Shown: positions 1-10,654 of the stretch, piece after piece
Layout of the letters: the number at the start of each line of letters is the position of its first letter
Numbering within the stretch: the first letter of the stretch is position 1
NCBI GenBank assembly: GCA_019550975.1
Contig: SDWH01000012.1
Location: 1 to 64,000 of the forward strand
Reading direction: 5' to 3'
From: Bacteroidales bacterium SW299
Lineage (GTDB): Bacteria > Bacteroidota > Bacteroidia > Bacteroidales > Bacteroidaceae
Length of the DNA: 64,000 nucleotides
The notes under the pieces: generated by a model
The model's input: only the letters and a program-made list of their open reading frames with translations
Databases searched by the model: none
Told to the model about the DNA's origin: nothing
Translations under genes and position numbers: made by a program

Positions 1-59
1 TTTCAATATATGTAAAACATCTTTCAACAGAAATAAAGACATTCTGCCGCACGCCTGCG

Positions 60-68
60 TATTTTTGC
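60..68 (+). promoter_or_regulatory. -7 promoter box for the MFS transporter gene
   Basis: TATTTTTGC fits the Bacteroidetes -7 consensus TAnnTTTG exactly and lies 17 bases before the ATG at 86. A TTG at 65 lies inside the box, so it cannot be the start codon. No clear -33 TTTG is seen. Confidence 0.6.
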
Positions 69-85
69 AGAAAATCTTATTATTT

Positions 86-1363
86 ATGAAAAGACAAAAC
101 AGATATTTCCCGTTGGTGTGCATCATGATGTTCTGGTTCACCATTTCTTTTATCACCAACATTCTCGGGCCTCTTATCCCGGAAATCATCGACAACTTCC
201 AGTTGAAGGATTTGGCTATGGCAGGCTTCATCCCAACTTCATTTTTCCTCGCCTACGCTGTCATGTCCATACCAGCCGGACTGCTTATAGACCGTTTGGG
301 AGAAAAGCCTGTACTGTTCACCGGATTTCTGATGCCTTTCATCGGCTCAATGCTGTTCGCCTGCTTTCCCTGCTATGAAGTGCTGCTGGCCTCATCATTC
401 ATTATAGGACTTGGCATGGCCATGCTGCAGACGGTCATCAATCCTCTGCAACGCGTGGTAGGCGGTGAAGAAAATTACGCATTTGTGGCAGAACTGGCCC
501 AATTTGTTTTCGGAGCGGCTTCTTTCGTCAGTCCGCTGGTCTATACATGGCTTATCCATGCTCTCTCGCCCGACATGTACAAACCCGGGAACAATGCACT
601 GCTCGACACATTGGCCTCGCTGACACCGATGGAACTCCCTTGGGTATCTCTCTATTGGGTGTTCACTGCGCTCCTCGCTGTAATGCTGATTATAGTGGCT
701 TGCGTCCGCTTTCCTCATATCGAACTGCGGGAAGATGAACGAAGCGGATCATCAGCATCCTACTTCAATCTGTTCCGCCAACGCTATGTGTGGCTGTTCT
801 TTTTGGGAATCTTCTGCTATGTGGGTACAGAACAGGGAACTTCGGTATTCATGAGCACTTTCCTTGAACATTATCACGGCATCGACCCGCGCACGGTAGG
901 AGCACAATGCATAAGCTGGTTCTGGGGATCGATGACCATCGGCTGTCTGGCAGGAATGCTGCTATTGAAACTGGTTGACAGCCGCCGCCTTCTTCAAATC
1001 TCCGGCCTGATTTCAATGCTATTGCTCACGGCAGCGCTTTTCGGAACAGCAGATATGGCCATTATCGCGTTTCCGGCTATCGGATGCTGCATATCCATGA
1101 TGTACTCGATTGTTTTTTCATTAGCATTAAATACGGCGACAGCTAACCACGGCTCATTTGCCGGCATACTCTGCACCGGAATCGTGGGCGGAGCAAGAGG
1201 TCCGCTGCTGATCAGCCTGCTGGCAGACGCCACCGATCTCCGTACAGGCATGTGCCTTATATTCCTTTTCATGGGATATCTTACCTTTATAGGATGCTGG
1301 GCACACCCGCTAATCAACAACAAGACAATCGCCTTAAAGGAACTGTTCAAAAGGAAAAAATAA
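86..1363 (+). CDS. MFS transporter, sugar-type (FucP/GluP-like)
   Basis: A 425-residue inner-membrane protein of the major facilitator superfamily with about twelve hydrophobic helices. The loop between helices 2 and 3 carries the family signature (GLLIDRLGEKP), and the C-terminus is a basic tail (LFKRKK). The N-terminal half resembles the FucP/GluP sugar:proton symporters, but no substrate-specific residues can be assigned, so the substrate is unknown. The ATG at 86 is chosen because an in-frame TTG at 65 falls within the promoter box. The gene stands alone, with the mutL operon converging on it from the right. Confidence 0.8.
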   Translation: MKRQNRYFPLVCIMMFWFTISFITNILGPLIPEIIDNFQLKDLAMAGFIPTSFFLAYAVMSIPAGLLIDRLGEKPVLFTGFLMPFIGSMLFACFPCYEVLLASSFIIGLGMAMLQTVINPLQRVVGGEENYAFVAELAQFVFGAASFVSPLVYTWLIHALSPDMYKPGNNALLDTLASLTPMELPWVSLYWVFTALLAVMLIIVACVRFPHIELREDERSGSSASYFNLFRQRYVWLFFLGIFCYVGTEQGTSVFMSTFLEHYHGIDPRTVGAQCISWFWGSMTIGCLAGMLLLKLVDSRRLLQISGLISMLLLTAALFGTADMAIIAFPAIGCCISMMYSIVFSLALNTATANHGSFAGILCTGIVGGARGPLLISLLADATDLRTGMCLIFLFMGYLTFIGCWAHPLINNKTIALKELFKRKK

Positions 1364-1545
1364 GAGGCTGTCGTTTAAATTTCCCGGCCAAACAATACTG
1401 CCAGCTTTCCTTTATGCTTGTGTCCGGTATGTGTTCCTGTTTTTCTTCAGCGGATATTCCGCTATTTCCCTCACCAAACAGAGAAACATTCTCAGGAACA
1501 TATCTCAAATTACAGCAGAATAAAAGGAGAAGACTCTCTGAAAAA

Positions 1546-1582
1546 AAGGGCTGCAGCTTCACCGGAAAGCTTGCAGCCCTTC
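1546..1582 (-). terminator. Terminator of the guaB-mutL block
   Basis: Read on the minus strand, a GC-rich hairpin (arms AAGGGCTGCAAGCTT and AGCTGCAGCCCTT, one bulge) is followed by a run of seven T. It lies just after the mutL stop. The 180 bases between it and the MFS gene hold no gene. Confidence 0.75.
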
Positions 1583-1594
1583 AAAGCGTACAAA

Positions 1595-3484
1595 TCATTT
1601 AAACATATTTTCTATGTCCTCTTCTTTCAGTACAGCAAGCACCTTCTTGCCATCAGGAGTATAGTTGGGCGTAGAAGCAGAAAAAAGACTGTCCACAAGA
1701 TTATCCATCTCCTCATCAGTCAGCACCTGACCCGGAACGATTGCAGCCGCTTTAGCCAAAGACAAAGCCAGAACGCTTTGGACCTCTTCTTTCACTTTGC
1801 TCCCCTTATCAATGGCAGAATGCAACAAATCAGTCAGCAGCTTTTCCGGGTTCAGTCCTTCAATTCCGGCAGGCACTCCATTAATGGCATAAGTGCCGCT
1901 TCCCAAATCACTCAATTCGAATCCCAGATAATTCAAATCATCCATTATTTCATTCAGCACAGGAATTTCATCTGGAGCGAAATGCACCATATCAGGAAAA
2001 AGGACACGTTGGGAAGCATTCTTATGGCCTGCAATCTGACTCATATAACGGTCATAAAGAATCTTTATATGCGCCCGCTGCTGATCTATGATCATCAATC
2101 CCGACTTGACGGAAGTCAAGATAAAGCTTCCCTTAAACTGAAAATGATGCATGGAGTTTTCCGGTGCTCCCTGTTTTGAATAAAGATCGGTTTGAACACC
2201 GCCCTCACCGGCAGAGTCTGGCTCTGCCGGTTCCTCCCAGATCTCATTGTCCGGAAGCACGGCGTTTTCCGCTTTCGTCTGTTTTTCCAAGCCTTGAAAT
2301 AAAGGCTGCCAATCCGGACTCCCTTTCGGATGATAAGAAGAATATGCGGATGGAGGCACCGAAGAAACATCAAACGGATTGTATGTCGGATCAAATGATG
2401 GCTTGATAGAAGCCGGGGCAGCAGTATAAGGAGCCGTACTCAACGGCGGAATGTCAGGCATACCGTCTACATCAAAGTCAATGGAAGGCACTTCATTAAA
2501 ACGTCCGAGCGTTTCCTTGACTGCGGCAGACAGAATCTGCCAGAGCGCCTGCTCATTCTCAAACTTTATTTCAGTCTTTGTCGGATGAATATTGACATCA
2601 ATATTGGCAGGATCAACGTCAAAGTAAATGAAATAAGAAACCTGCTCTCCAACCGGAATCAGATTAACATATGCGTCAGCTACCGCTTTATGGAAGTACG
2701 GATGACGCATATAGCGCCCGTTTACAAAGAAGAATTGCCTGGCACCCTTTTTGCGCGAAGCTTCCGGTTTGCCTATAAAGCCATGAACATGTGCCATTGT
2801 CGTCTTAACGTCAAGCGAAAGCAATTCCTGATTCAACTTCTTTCCGAAAACACCCATAATCCGCTGGCGCAATCCCATGGCTGGAAGATTAAGCATTTCC
2901 GTACCGTTATGAAGCAAGGTAAAAGAAACCTCCGGATTTACCAGTGCCACCCTTTCGAACTCCGTCAAGATATTACTCAGCTCTGTCTGGTTGGATTTCA
3001 AAAATTTCCGGCGTGCAGGCACATTGAAGAAAAGATTTTTCACAGAAAAGTCGCTTCCTTTAGGGCAAGCTACAGCTTCCTGGTTTTCAACCTTAGAACC
3101 CGAAATTTCAAGCAGCGTCCCCAACGTTCCGTCCTGTTGGCATGTACGCAGTTCAACTTGAGCCACGGCAGCAATGGATGCCAGCGCTTCACCCCGGAAC
3201 CCCATCGTATGCAAGGAAAACAAATCGGAAGCCTCCCGGATCTTAGAGGTGGCATGCCTTTCAAAAGCCATGCGCGCATCCGTTTCAGACATTCCCTTTC
3301 CATCATCAATGACCCGGATGCATGTTCTGCCTGCATCCGTCACACTGACATCTATATGCAATGCTCCCGCATCAATGGCATTCTCAACCAATTCCTTTAC
3401 GACCGACGCCGGACGCTGGATCACTTCCCCCGCCGCTATCTGATTAGCCACGGAATCAGGCAACAACCGAATTACGTCACTCAT
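1595..3484 (-). CDS. mutL: DNA mismatch repair protein MutL
   Basis: A 629-residue MutL, the ATPase that links MutS mismatch recognition to downstream repair. The GHKL ATPase motifs are clear in the first 100 residues: [16 protein letters not shown] and GFRGEAL. A proline/serine-rich linker follows from about residue 340 to 440, then the C-terminal dimerisation domain. In endonuclease-type MutL that domain starts with DQHAxxExxxxE; here the matching stretch reads [12 protein letters not shown] near residue 465, so both glutamates and the usual histidine position differ. It begins 12 bases after the OstA-like gene and appears to be the last gene of the operon. Confidence 0.96.
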   Translation of the reverse strand: MSDVIRLLPDSVANQIAAGEVIQRPASVVKELVENAIDAGALHIDVSVTDAGRTCIRVIDDGKGMSETDARMAFERHATSKIREASDLFSLHTMGFRGEALASIAAVAQVELRTCQQDGTLGTLLEISGSKVENQEAVACPKGSDFSVKNLFFNVPARRKFLKSNQTELSNILTEFERVALVNPEVSFTLLHNGTEMLNLPAMGLRQRIMGVFGKKLNQELLSLDVKTTMAHVHGFIGKPEASRKKGARQFFFVNGRYMRHPYFHKAVADAYVNLIPVGEQVSYFIYFDVDPANIDVNIHPTKTEIKFENEQALWQILSAAVKETLGRFNEVPSIDFDVDGMPDIPPLSTAPYTAAPASIKPSFDPTYNPFDVSSVPPSAYSSYHPKGSPDWQPLFQGLEKQTKAENAVLPDNEIWEEPAEPDSAGEGGVQTDLYSKQGAPENSMHHFQFKGSFILTSVKSGLMIIDQQRAHIKILYDRYMSQIAGHKNASQRVLFPDMVHFAPDEIPVLNEIMDDLNYLGFELSDLGSGTYAINGVPAGIEGLNPEKLLTDLLHSAIDKGSKVKEEVQSVLALSLAKAAAIVPGQVLTDEEMDNLVDSLFSASTPNYTPDGKKVLAVLKEEDIENMFK

Positions 3485-3496
3485 ATATAAAATCTC

Positions 3497-5263
3497 CTAT
3501 TTTTGTTCTTTCTTATCAAAAAGATGGCTGTTAGGCAACTCCACAGGTCCGCGTATATTCTTTTTCAGCTGGTCTTCCACCCGCTTCGCACGCCAATTGA
3601 AAATATCCATCTTGTTCAGCGGACGTATGTAATCGAACCACACAAAATTTTCGAGTTTATCCTTTCCGGGCGGAATCTGCGACATCGGATAGAGCGTTCC
3701 GTTTGACTTGGGACTCATCACCATCCTTTCGATTTTTTGATTGGCCAGATAAATCTCAAGCTTGCTGGTTTCGGATACATTCATGCCAATCAGCGTACTG
3801 TCGGAATCCATCGGATAATATACCACCCGGACAGAGCCAATCACTTCCGTTTTTTTCATCTGCCCTCCGGAGAAATACGACTTGATTTCTTTCCCAGTCA
3901 CCTGATTATACAAAGTCGAATCCACCCGCTCCACCGAAAGAGCCTGTCCTATAATATGCGACCAGTCGATGGTACTATCATTCATGTACACTTTCATCAA
4001 CTCACCCACAAGCTGCTGGTTTTTGTTCCATACAATCGGGTCACGATACATGGTAAGACAACTGTCGACAGTAGAAAACACAAGCGAATCTGCCGTACCC
4101 TGAATGTCCGTACGATAGAAGCGCACTTTATGGAATGCCCTCATTTCGCGATACATCGAATCCGTATCCAGATTGAACGTTTCCATCAGCAACGTATCTC
4201 CGTGAAGAAAAAGGCTATCTCCCTGAGAATAATCAATCGCTACCGCACTGTCTGTCGCAAAAGCAAACTTCTTCAGCTCATTATAATAACCGTATTCACC
4301 GGTCATCATATTCTTGTTCACCGTATCGGTCATCACCATGTTATGAAAGGCTTCTCCCACACCTGTATTCCGGTTATAGAACAGCGTATCTCCCGTAAGC
4401 TGCCTCCCTTCATTGGTCAGTACAGACCGGTCGTACAAATCAGCCATTCCCGTTACCGTATTATAAGTCCCTTTCTCTGAATAAATGTGATTAGCGTCAC
4501 TCCAAATATCCGAAGGCCCTACAATATCTGCTATTTTAGTAGCCGTATTGTAACGCAAAGTGTCGGAAGTCAGCGTAAACTGCGGATTCACCAGACGCAC
4601 GTTATAATTGAAAACGGACTGTTTGGTTTGCGGACTATATTCTCCCCACTCGGAAGTCAGCACATTCTGGTCATCCATCATCGTTCCACCGTCGAAGAAA
4701 TACCCCAGATTATACACACGGTCATAGTTCAAGCTGTCGGTCAGCAATGTAGTCGTTCGGTTTTCCATGCGCACATTGTCACGCATCCGCGCAATCTGCG
4801 TCAATCCGTCATAATACAGACGGTCGCCATACAAGAACAGTGTATCCCCCTGTTCCATCCGCACATTACCGAAAGCCTCGAAGCTGCTTATTTTGTCGTA
4901 ATAACAGGCACTGTCGCAATACATATAGATACTGTCATGACGAAAGCGCACATTCCCAATCACAATCTGAGCTTCGGGATGCTCCGCATCTTTACGAAGC
5001 AGATCTGAATGCAGAAGATACACCTTGCTTTTCGCTGCCGGCCTGTTCCGCACTTGACGCGATTGCCCTGTCTGCCCGGATCTTCCTGCCGCACTGTCTT
5101 TTACAACAACGGGCTTCGTTTCTTTTTTTACGGCACCACCGACATTCCGCAATGTATCCACCACTTGCGCAGACACACAAAAAACGACAAGACAAAGGAC
5201 CGCAACCAACAGGAACCGGTGAGATCGGTCCGAACGTTTGTTGTTATTCTGTATCACACCCAT
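3497..5263 (-). CDS. OstA/LptA-like envelope protein
   Basis: A 588-residue exported protein with an N-terminal hydrophobic segment (FLLVAVLCLVVFCVSAQ). The rest is repeating beta-strand sequence (units such as SDTLRYN, GDTLFYN, GDRLYYD), typical of the OstA/LptA beta-jellyroll that carries lipopolysaccharide across the periplasm. It is much longer than E. coli LptA (about 185 residues), as usual for the Bacteroidetes OstA-like family. It lies between the SurA-like gene (19 bases) and mutL (12 bases). Its setting among periplasmic foldases supports a role in outer-membrane assembly; direct LPS transport is inferred from the fold only. Confidence 0.8.
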   Translation of the reverse strand: MGVIQNNNKRSDRSHRFLLVAVLCLVVFCVSAQVVDTLRNVGGAVKKETKPVVVKDSAAGRSGQTGQSRQVRNRPAAKSKVYLLHSDLLRKDAEHPEAQIVIGNVRFRHDSIYMYCDSACYYDKISSFEAFGNVRMEQGDTLFLYGDRLYYDGLTQIARMRDNVRMENRTTTLLTDSLNYDRVYNLGYFFDGGTMMDDQNVLTSEWGEYSPQTKQSVFNYNVRLVNPQFTLTSDTLRYNTATKIADIVGPSDIWSDANHIYSEKGTYNTVTGMADLYDRSVLTNEGRQLTGDTLFYNRNTGVGEAFHNMVMTDTVNKNMMTGEYGYYNELKKFAFATDSAVAIDYSQGDSLFLHGDTLLMETFNLDTDSMYREMRAFHKVRFYRTDIQGTADSLVFSTVDSCLTMYRDPIVWNKNQQLVGELMKVYMNDSTIDWSHIIGQALSVERVDSTLYNQVTGKEIKSYFSGGQMKKTEVIGSVRVVYYPMDSDSTLIGMNVSETSKLEIYLANQKIERMVMSPKSNGTLYPMSQIPPGKDKLENFVWFDYIRPLNKMDIFNWRAKRVEDQLKKNIRGPVELPNSHLFDKKEQK

Positions 5264-5282
5264 CAGTCAGCTGTCAAAAATC

Positions 5283-6656
5283 TTATTGCTTTATCCATCC
5301 CGGATACTTGAAATCACATTTCCGCCATTCAGGACTGATTCTCACATACGTAGCACGCTGTTTCTCTACAATCCATTCCTGAAGCTTCTCCTCGCTTCTC
5401 TTGGCTGTAACAATCTCCTTCAGCCTCTGATAATCTTCTGAAATCGTAGCCTTATGCCCATCTATTCTGTTTTTCAGCTTCACAATGGCACAAACTTCCT
5501 TTCCGTTACCGTTTATCATCGTAAAAGGCTGCGAAACCTCGCCTATCTGCATATTCTCAACAGTCTTTGCAACTTCCTGCGAAATCAGGCCTGCAAGCTG
5601 CTGCATTTCAAAACGGGAAGTGGACGTCTGCGGATTGGCAAGCAATCCGTGATTGTTACGCGTATCTTTATCCTGAGAAACCCATGTAGCAGCCTCATCA
5701 AAAGTCACTTTTCCCTTCCGGATGTCATTGGCAAGCGTATCCAGACGGTTCAACTCCCTTTCAATATCCTTTTCATCAACACGCGGCTTCATCAGAATAT
5801 GACGGTAGCTGATACGGTCGCCTCGTTTCTCTATAAGCTGGGCTATATGGAAACCATATTCTGTTTCAAAAACCTTTGATATTTTCTTCGGGTCTGTCAG
5901 GTTAAATACCACATTGGCAAACTCCGGTGTCAGTTCGCCGCGCCCTGTAAAGCCGTATTCCCCCCCCCGACGGGCAGAACCCGGATCTTCCGAATAAAGA
6001 CGGGCCAATGTAGAAAAAGTCGTTTCTCCCTTATTGATACGTTCGGTAAAATCACGCAACTCCTTCTTGACACGTTCGATTTCCTCCTCTTTTATTTTAG
6101 GCTCACGCGTAATAATCTGCACCTCCACCTGTGTAGGGACAAAAGGAATGCTGTCCTGCGGCAAGCGGCTGAAATAGTTTCTCACCTCGGCAGGAGTCAA
6201 TTTTATGTCCCCCACAATTTTCTGCTGCATCTGCTGTACAGTTTTTCCGTTACGGATATTCTCACGGAGCATCTCCCTGATCTGGGTGGAAGTCTTGTTG
6301 TAATATTCCTCCATCTTCTCTTTCGAGCCAATCTGATCGATAAGCCACGACATCTGCGCTTCCACTCCCTGCAACACTTCCTGGTCAGTCACAGTCACAC
6401 TGTCTATTTCTGCCTGATGCAAAAAAAGTTTCTGCACAGCCAGTTCTTCCGGAATCACGCAATAAGGATCACCGTCGAAATGTCTTCCTTCATACTGCGC
6501 GTTCAAACGCTCATTCTCAACGTCCGATTTCAGAATGGCCTCATCACCAACCACCCATACCACTTCGTCGATTACATTTTCCTGTGCATGCACTGAGCCT
6601 ATCCCCAGCATCAAACATATACACACACAGAAACAAGTCAAAGTCAGTCTATTCAT
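5283..6656 (-). CDS. surA: SurA-like periplasmic peptidyl-prolyl isomerase
   Basis: A 457-residue secreted parvulin-type foldase. It has a signal peptide ending at VHAQ, a SurA N-terminal chaperone region to about residue 170, and two PPIC rotamase domains (about 172-280, containing the LARLYSEDP and GGEYGFTGRGELTPEF signatures, and about 285-390). The ATG at 6656 gives a clean signal peptide; the in-frame TTG at 6665 would overlap the stop of the previous gene. It is the classical SurA member of three adjacent parvulin-like genes and should chaperone beta-barrel proteins. Confidence 0.88.
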   Translation of the reverse strand: MNRLTLTCFCVCICLMLGIGSVHAQENVIDEVVWVVGDEAILKSDVENERLNAQYEGRHFDGDPYCVIPEELAVQKLFLHQAEIDSVTVTDQEVLQGVEAQMSWLIDQIGSKEKMEEYYNKTSTQIREMLRENIRNGKTVQQMQQKIVGDIKLTPAEVRNYFSRLPQDSIPFVPTQVEVQIITREPKIKEEEIERVKKELRDFTERINKGETTFSTLARLYSEDPGSARRGGEYGFTGRGELTPEFANVVFNLTDPKKISKVFETEYGFHIAQLIEKRGDRISYRHILMKPRVDEKDIERELNRLDTLANDIRKGKVTFDEAATWVSQDKDTRNNHGLLANPQTSTSRFEMQQLAGLISQEVAKTVENMQIGEVSQPFTMINGNGKEVCAIVKLKNRIDGHKATISEDYQRLKEIVTAKRSEEKLQEWIVEKQRATYVRISPEWRKCDFKYPGWIKQ

Positions 6657-6661
6657 TTCTA

Positions 6662-7516
6662 TCAATTATAATAAATTATCTTCTTATCCTCTAAAGCCCG
6701 CTTATACAAGTCCGACTTCATCCGGCCTATATACTCAGCCCGTTTCAGATTCACCAATATTTCTCTTATTTCTCCGGAAGCGTATTCCAGCGGCACACGC
6801 TCTCCCACCGGCAATACTTCACAGACATGCAACAGATAGCGGAAAGCAGAATCAGAAACCTCAACGCTCCTATGCCCACGCAGGTTGTCAAGATCTTTCT
6901 TAACCAACGGCATCTGCAAAGAGATTTCAGAAAATGGCTTCCATCTGTCAGGAAAGCACTCATAACTTACCGCATGTGAGATGCTGTATTTCTCCAAACG
7001 GTCCAGATTGCCATTTCCTTCCGGATTCTTCATCCAGGCACGCACATTTTTAAGCGAAGCCGCATGCAACGGCACTTTCATGAATACACCTTTCAAGTAA
7101 GGCTCCGTCGCAACAAACTGTTCAGAATGAGTGTTATAATAAGTTTCTATTTCCGAATCAGCAACCTTGGATCCAAGTTCCTGTTCTACCAGCTTTTCTT
7201 GATAAATATGTACAGTGAGCGCACGGCGATAAGCTTCCACCCTTTCATCTATCTCCTTGCCGTCCGGAAGGTTTTCAACCGCCTGCTGATACATCAACAT
7301 ATCTTCAACCCATGTACGAATATACTTTTCTGCAAACTGCACACTGTCCGCACCATGGACACCGACTGGCAAAGCGGACCTCAAATCGCTTTTATACAGA
7401 CTGTACTCGCCCGCACGAACCACCGGTTCCCCACTCTGATCATCTTCGGAGGTCTGGTGGCAGCTACATACAAGAAGCATAAAACATGTCACAATCCATA
7501 CCTTACTTCGCTTCAT
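6662..7516 (-). CDS. Parvulin-like lipoprotein (SurA N-domain type)
   Basis: A 284-residue lipoprotein: the signal peptide ends in the lipobox LVCSC, so the mature protein starts at Cys19. The body resembles the helical SurA/PrsA N-terminal chaperone domain (YKSDLRSALPVG, then EEKYIRTWVEDML-like helices), but a complete PPIC rotamase signature is not visible. It is probably a chaperone rather than an active isomerase. It ends 5 bases before the surA start, so the two are very likely co-translated. Confidence 0.72.
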   Translation of the reverse strand: MKRSKVWIVTCFMLLVCSCHQTSEDDQSGEPVVRAGEYSLYKSDLRSALPVGVHGADSVQFAEKYIRTWVEDMLMYQQAVENLPDGKEIDERVEAYRRALTVHIYQEKLVEQELGSKVADSEIETYYNTHSEQFVATEPYLKGVFMKVPLHAASLKNVRAWMKNPEGNGNLDRLEKYSISHAVSYECFPDRWKPFSEISLQMPLVKKDLDNLRGHRSVEVSDSAFRYLLHVCEVLPVGERVPLEYASGEIREILVNLKRAEYIGRMKSDLYKRALEDKKIIYYN

Positions 7517-7551
7517 ACAGCAATAATTAATGAACGAAGATACTGCAATAA

Positions 7552-8931
7552 TCAGTTACTTCCACCACAATTAACGGTTTTTAAAACCTCTTTATTGATT
7601 TCTACCAAGTAACGGTTCTTCAATTCCGCCAACCGCGCGTCTTGACAAGAGCACAAATAATCCTTACGAACCTCATCAATAACATCCAAATAGCTTTCTG
7701 GACCTTTTTTCAACCGTTTTCCCAAAACAAAAGTAAAAGGCAGATCTGGGAAAGGAACAAACGAACCGCACTTGAAAGCCAGCCTGTCAACATAGGCGTT
7801 CACTCCAATTCGGAACACTCCGGTTTCGACAACAGCCTCCAGCCTTTCATCTTCTGCCGCCAGTTCCCGGATCTTTTCATTCCACTGTGAATAAGGAATC
7901 TTCTTCAATATCTTTTTCAGACGTGAGGCCGACTTCTTATCAAGACAATGCACGACTCCTCCCCTGAAATGGGGCAGACTCCATTGATACTCTTTCCGAT
8001 GGCTTTTGAAATAACGCTCCAGGTCTTCGTCAGAAACCTCCAACGGCATTGTTTTTCCTTGCATCTTATCCCAATAAACGGCCAGCAATTCATCTTCAAC
8101 GCGATTTAGCAAAGCAGAAACAGCCACCGGCCAATTATCGGTTCCATCTTTCCACGCCCGGAACAAATCCGATCCGGCAAATGGAAGCTGCGCCTTTTTC
8201 TCCGGCAGGCCCCGATCCGGAACAGCACTTTCAGCCTCCATTCCATGCCTACGGTTGATTAAACGCACGATATGCACTCCCAACGGAGAATAGAAAGGGG
8301 CGGAAAACTCTCCCGGTTTCAGTTGCTCGAGTTTTCCTACAAACTCATCAAGCAAAGCCGACAAGGGAAGCCACTCATCCGGACGATAACCAAAACCCTC
8401 CCCCTGTCCGTAGCATGAAGCCATAAACTCAAAAGAAGCTCCATGCTTCAGCGCATGATAGACAGAATCCATCCGCTGTTCCGCTTTCCGTTCATCCCCT
8501 GCAGAAGAATGCTGCGGCAAAGACAAAGTGATATGCTGGATTTTCACCCAATCATCTGCCGGAAAGTTCCCATGGCTCTTACTCCCATTCAAACTGGAAT
8601 AATCTTTCTTCCCTTCAGCCTGAGCCACATAATGCTCCAAAGCCTGTCCCTGAAGCATCCTGCACTGCAAACGGAAATCCATAAGCGTATCTATTTTCAT
8701 TCGCCGTGCATCGGCTACTTTCAGCTTGAAATAGAGGAAATAATTGAAAAGACGTTCTGAGAACTCCCTCTCCCCCGCACCTGAGCGTTCGCAATAGCCA
8801 TTAAACTCCCCAACCGAAACAGGGTTACCATTGAGCGTAAACAAGATATCAGCATCTGTACCCGCCCGAAGAGAGGCACAATCCAATGCGATTCCCAATG
8901 CACTTACAAGAAGCAATTTCTGCCACATCAT
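7552..8931 (-). CDS. Parvulin-type peptidyl-prolyl isomerase
   Basis: About 459 residues from the ATG at 8931, which opens with a hydrophobic signal segment (MWQKLLLVSALGIALDCASL). Upstream in-frame codons back to 8985 would put a charged stretch ahead of the signal and are unlikely. One PPIC-like domain is visible in the middle (residues about 140-240: KIQHITLSLP ... PFYSPLGVHIVRLINRR). A second degenerate domain follows. It is the first of three consecutive foldase genes and lies 92 bases after guaB. Confidence 0.78.
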   Translation of the reverse strand: MMWQKLLLVSALGIALDCASLRAGTDADILFTLNGNPVSVGEFNGYCERSGAGEREFSERLFNYFLYFKLKVADARRMKIDTLMDFRLQCRMLQGQALEHYVAQAEGKKDYSSLNGSKSHGNFPADDWVKIQHITLSLPQHSSAGDERKAEQRMDSVYHALKHGASFEFMASCYGQGEGFGYRPDEWLPLSALLDEFVGKLEQLKPGEFSAPFYSPLGVHIVRLINRRHGMEAESAVPDRGLPEKKAQLPFAGSDLFRAWKDGTDNWPVAVSALLNRVEDELLAVYWDKMQGKTMPLEVSDEDLERYFKSHRKEYQWSLPHFRGGVVHCLDKKSASRLKKILKKIPYSQWNEKIRELAAEDERLEAVVETGVFRIGVNAYVDRLAFKCGSFVPFPDLPFTFVLGKRLKKGPESYLDVIDEVRKDYLCSCQDARLAELKNRYLVEINKEVLKTVNCGGSN

Positions 8932-9023
8932 CCTTAAATTTATATGAAAAAGACAAGGGGTGCCCGAATATCTTAACATATTCACAACACCCCTTAATAC
9001 AATCTTGAGAATTTTCCGATGAA

Positions 9024-10505
<1,482 letters not shown>

Positions 10506-10529
10506 TTATGCGTTAAGATTTTATTGCGT

Positions 10530-10538
10530 GCAAATATA
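10530..10538 (-). promoter_or_regulatory. -7 promoter box for guaB
   Basis: On the minus strand the sequence is TATATTTGC, an exact match to TAnnTTTG, about 30 bases before the guaB ATG. No such box is seen between guaB and mutL, which supports one operon. Confidence 0.6.
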
Positions 10539-10654
10539 CGGATTTTCTTCCAAACCAACAGACGACTTAACATCTTTTTTCAAAGAAAACGCGAAAAACA
10601 GCGGTTCATTCCCCTGTTTTCCGCGCCTGCACACATTTTCTTGTGTCTTTTTGG

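Noticed and set aside
1364..1380. Third copy of the GAGGCTGT repeat after the MFS gene
   Set aside because: Only the first eight bases match; there is no inverted partner or core palindrome within 200 bases.
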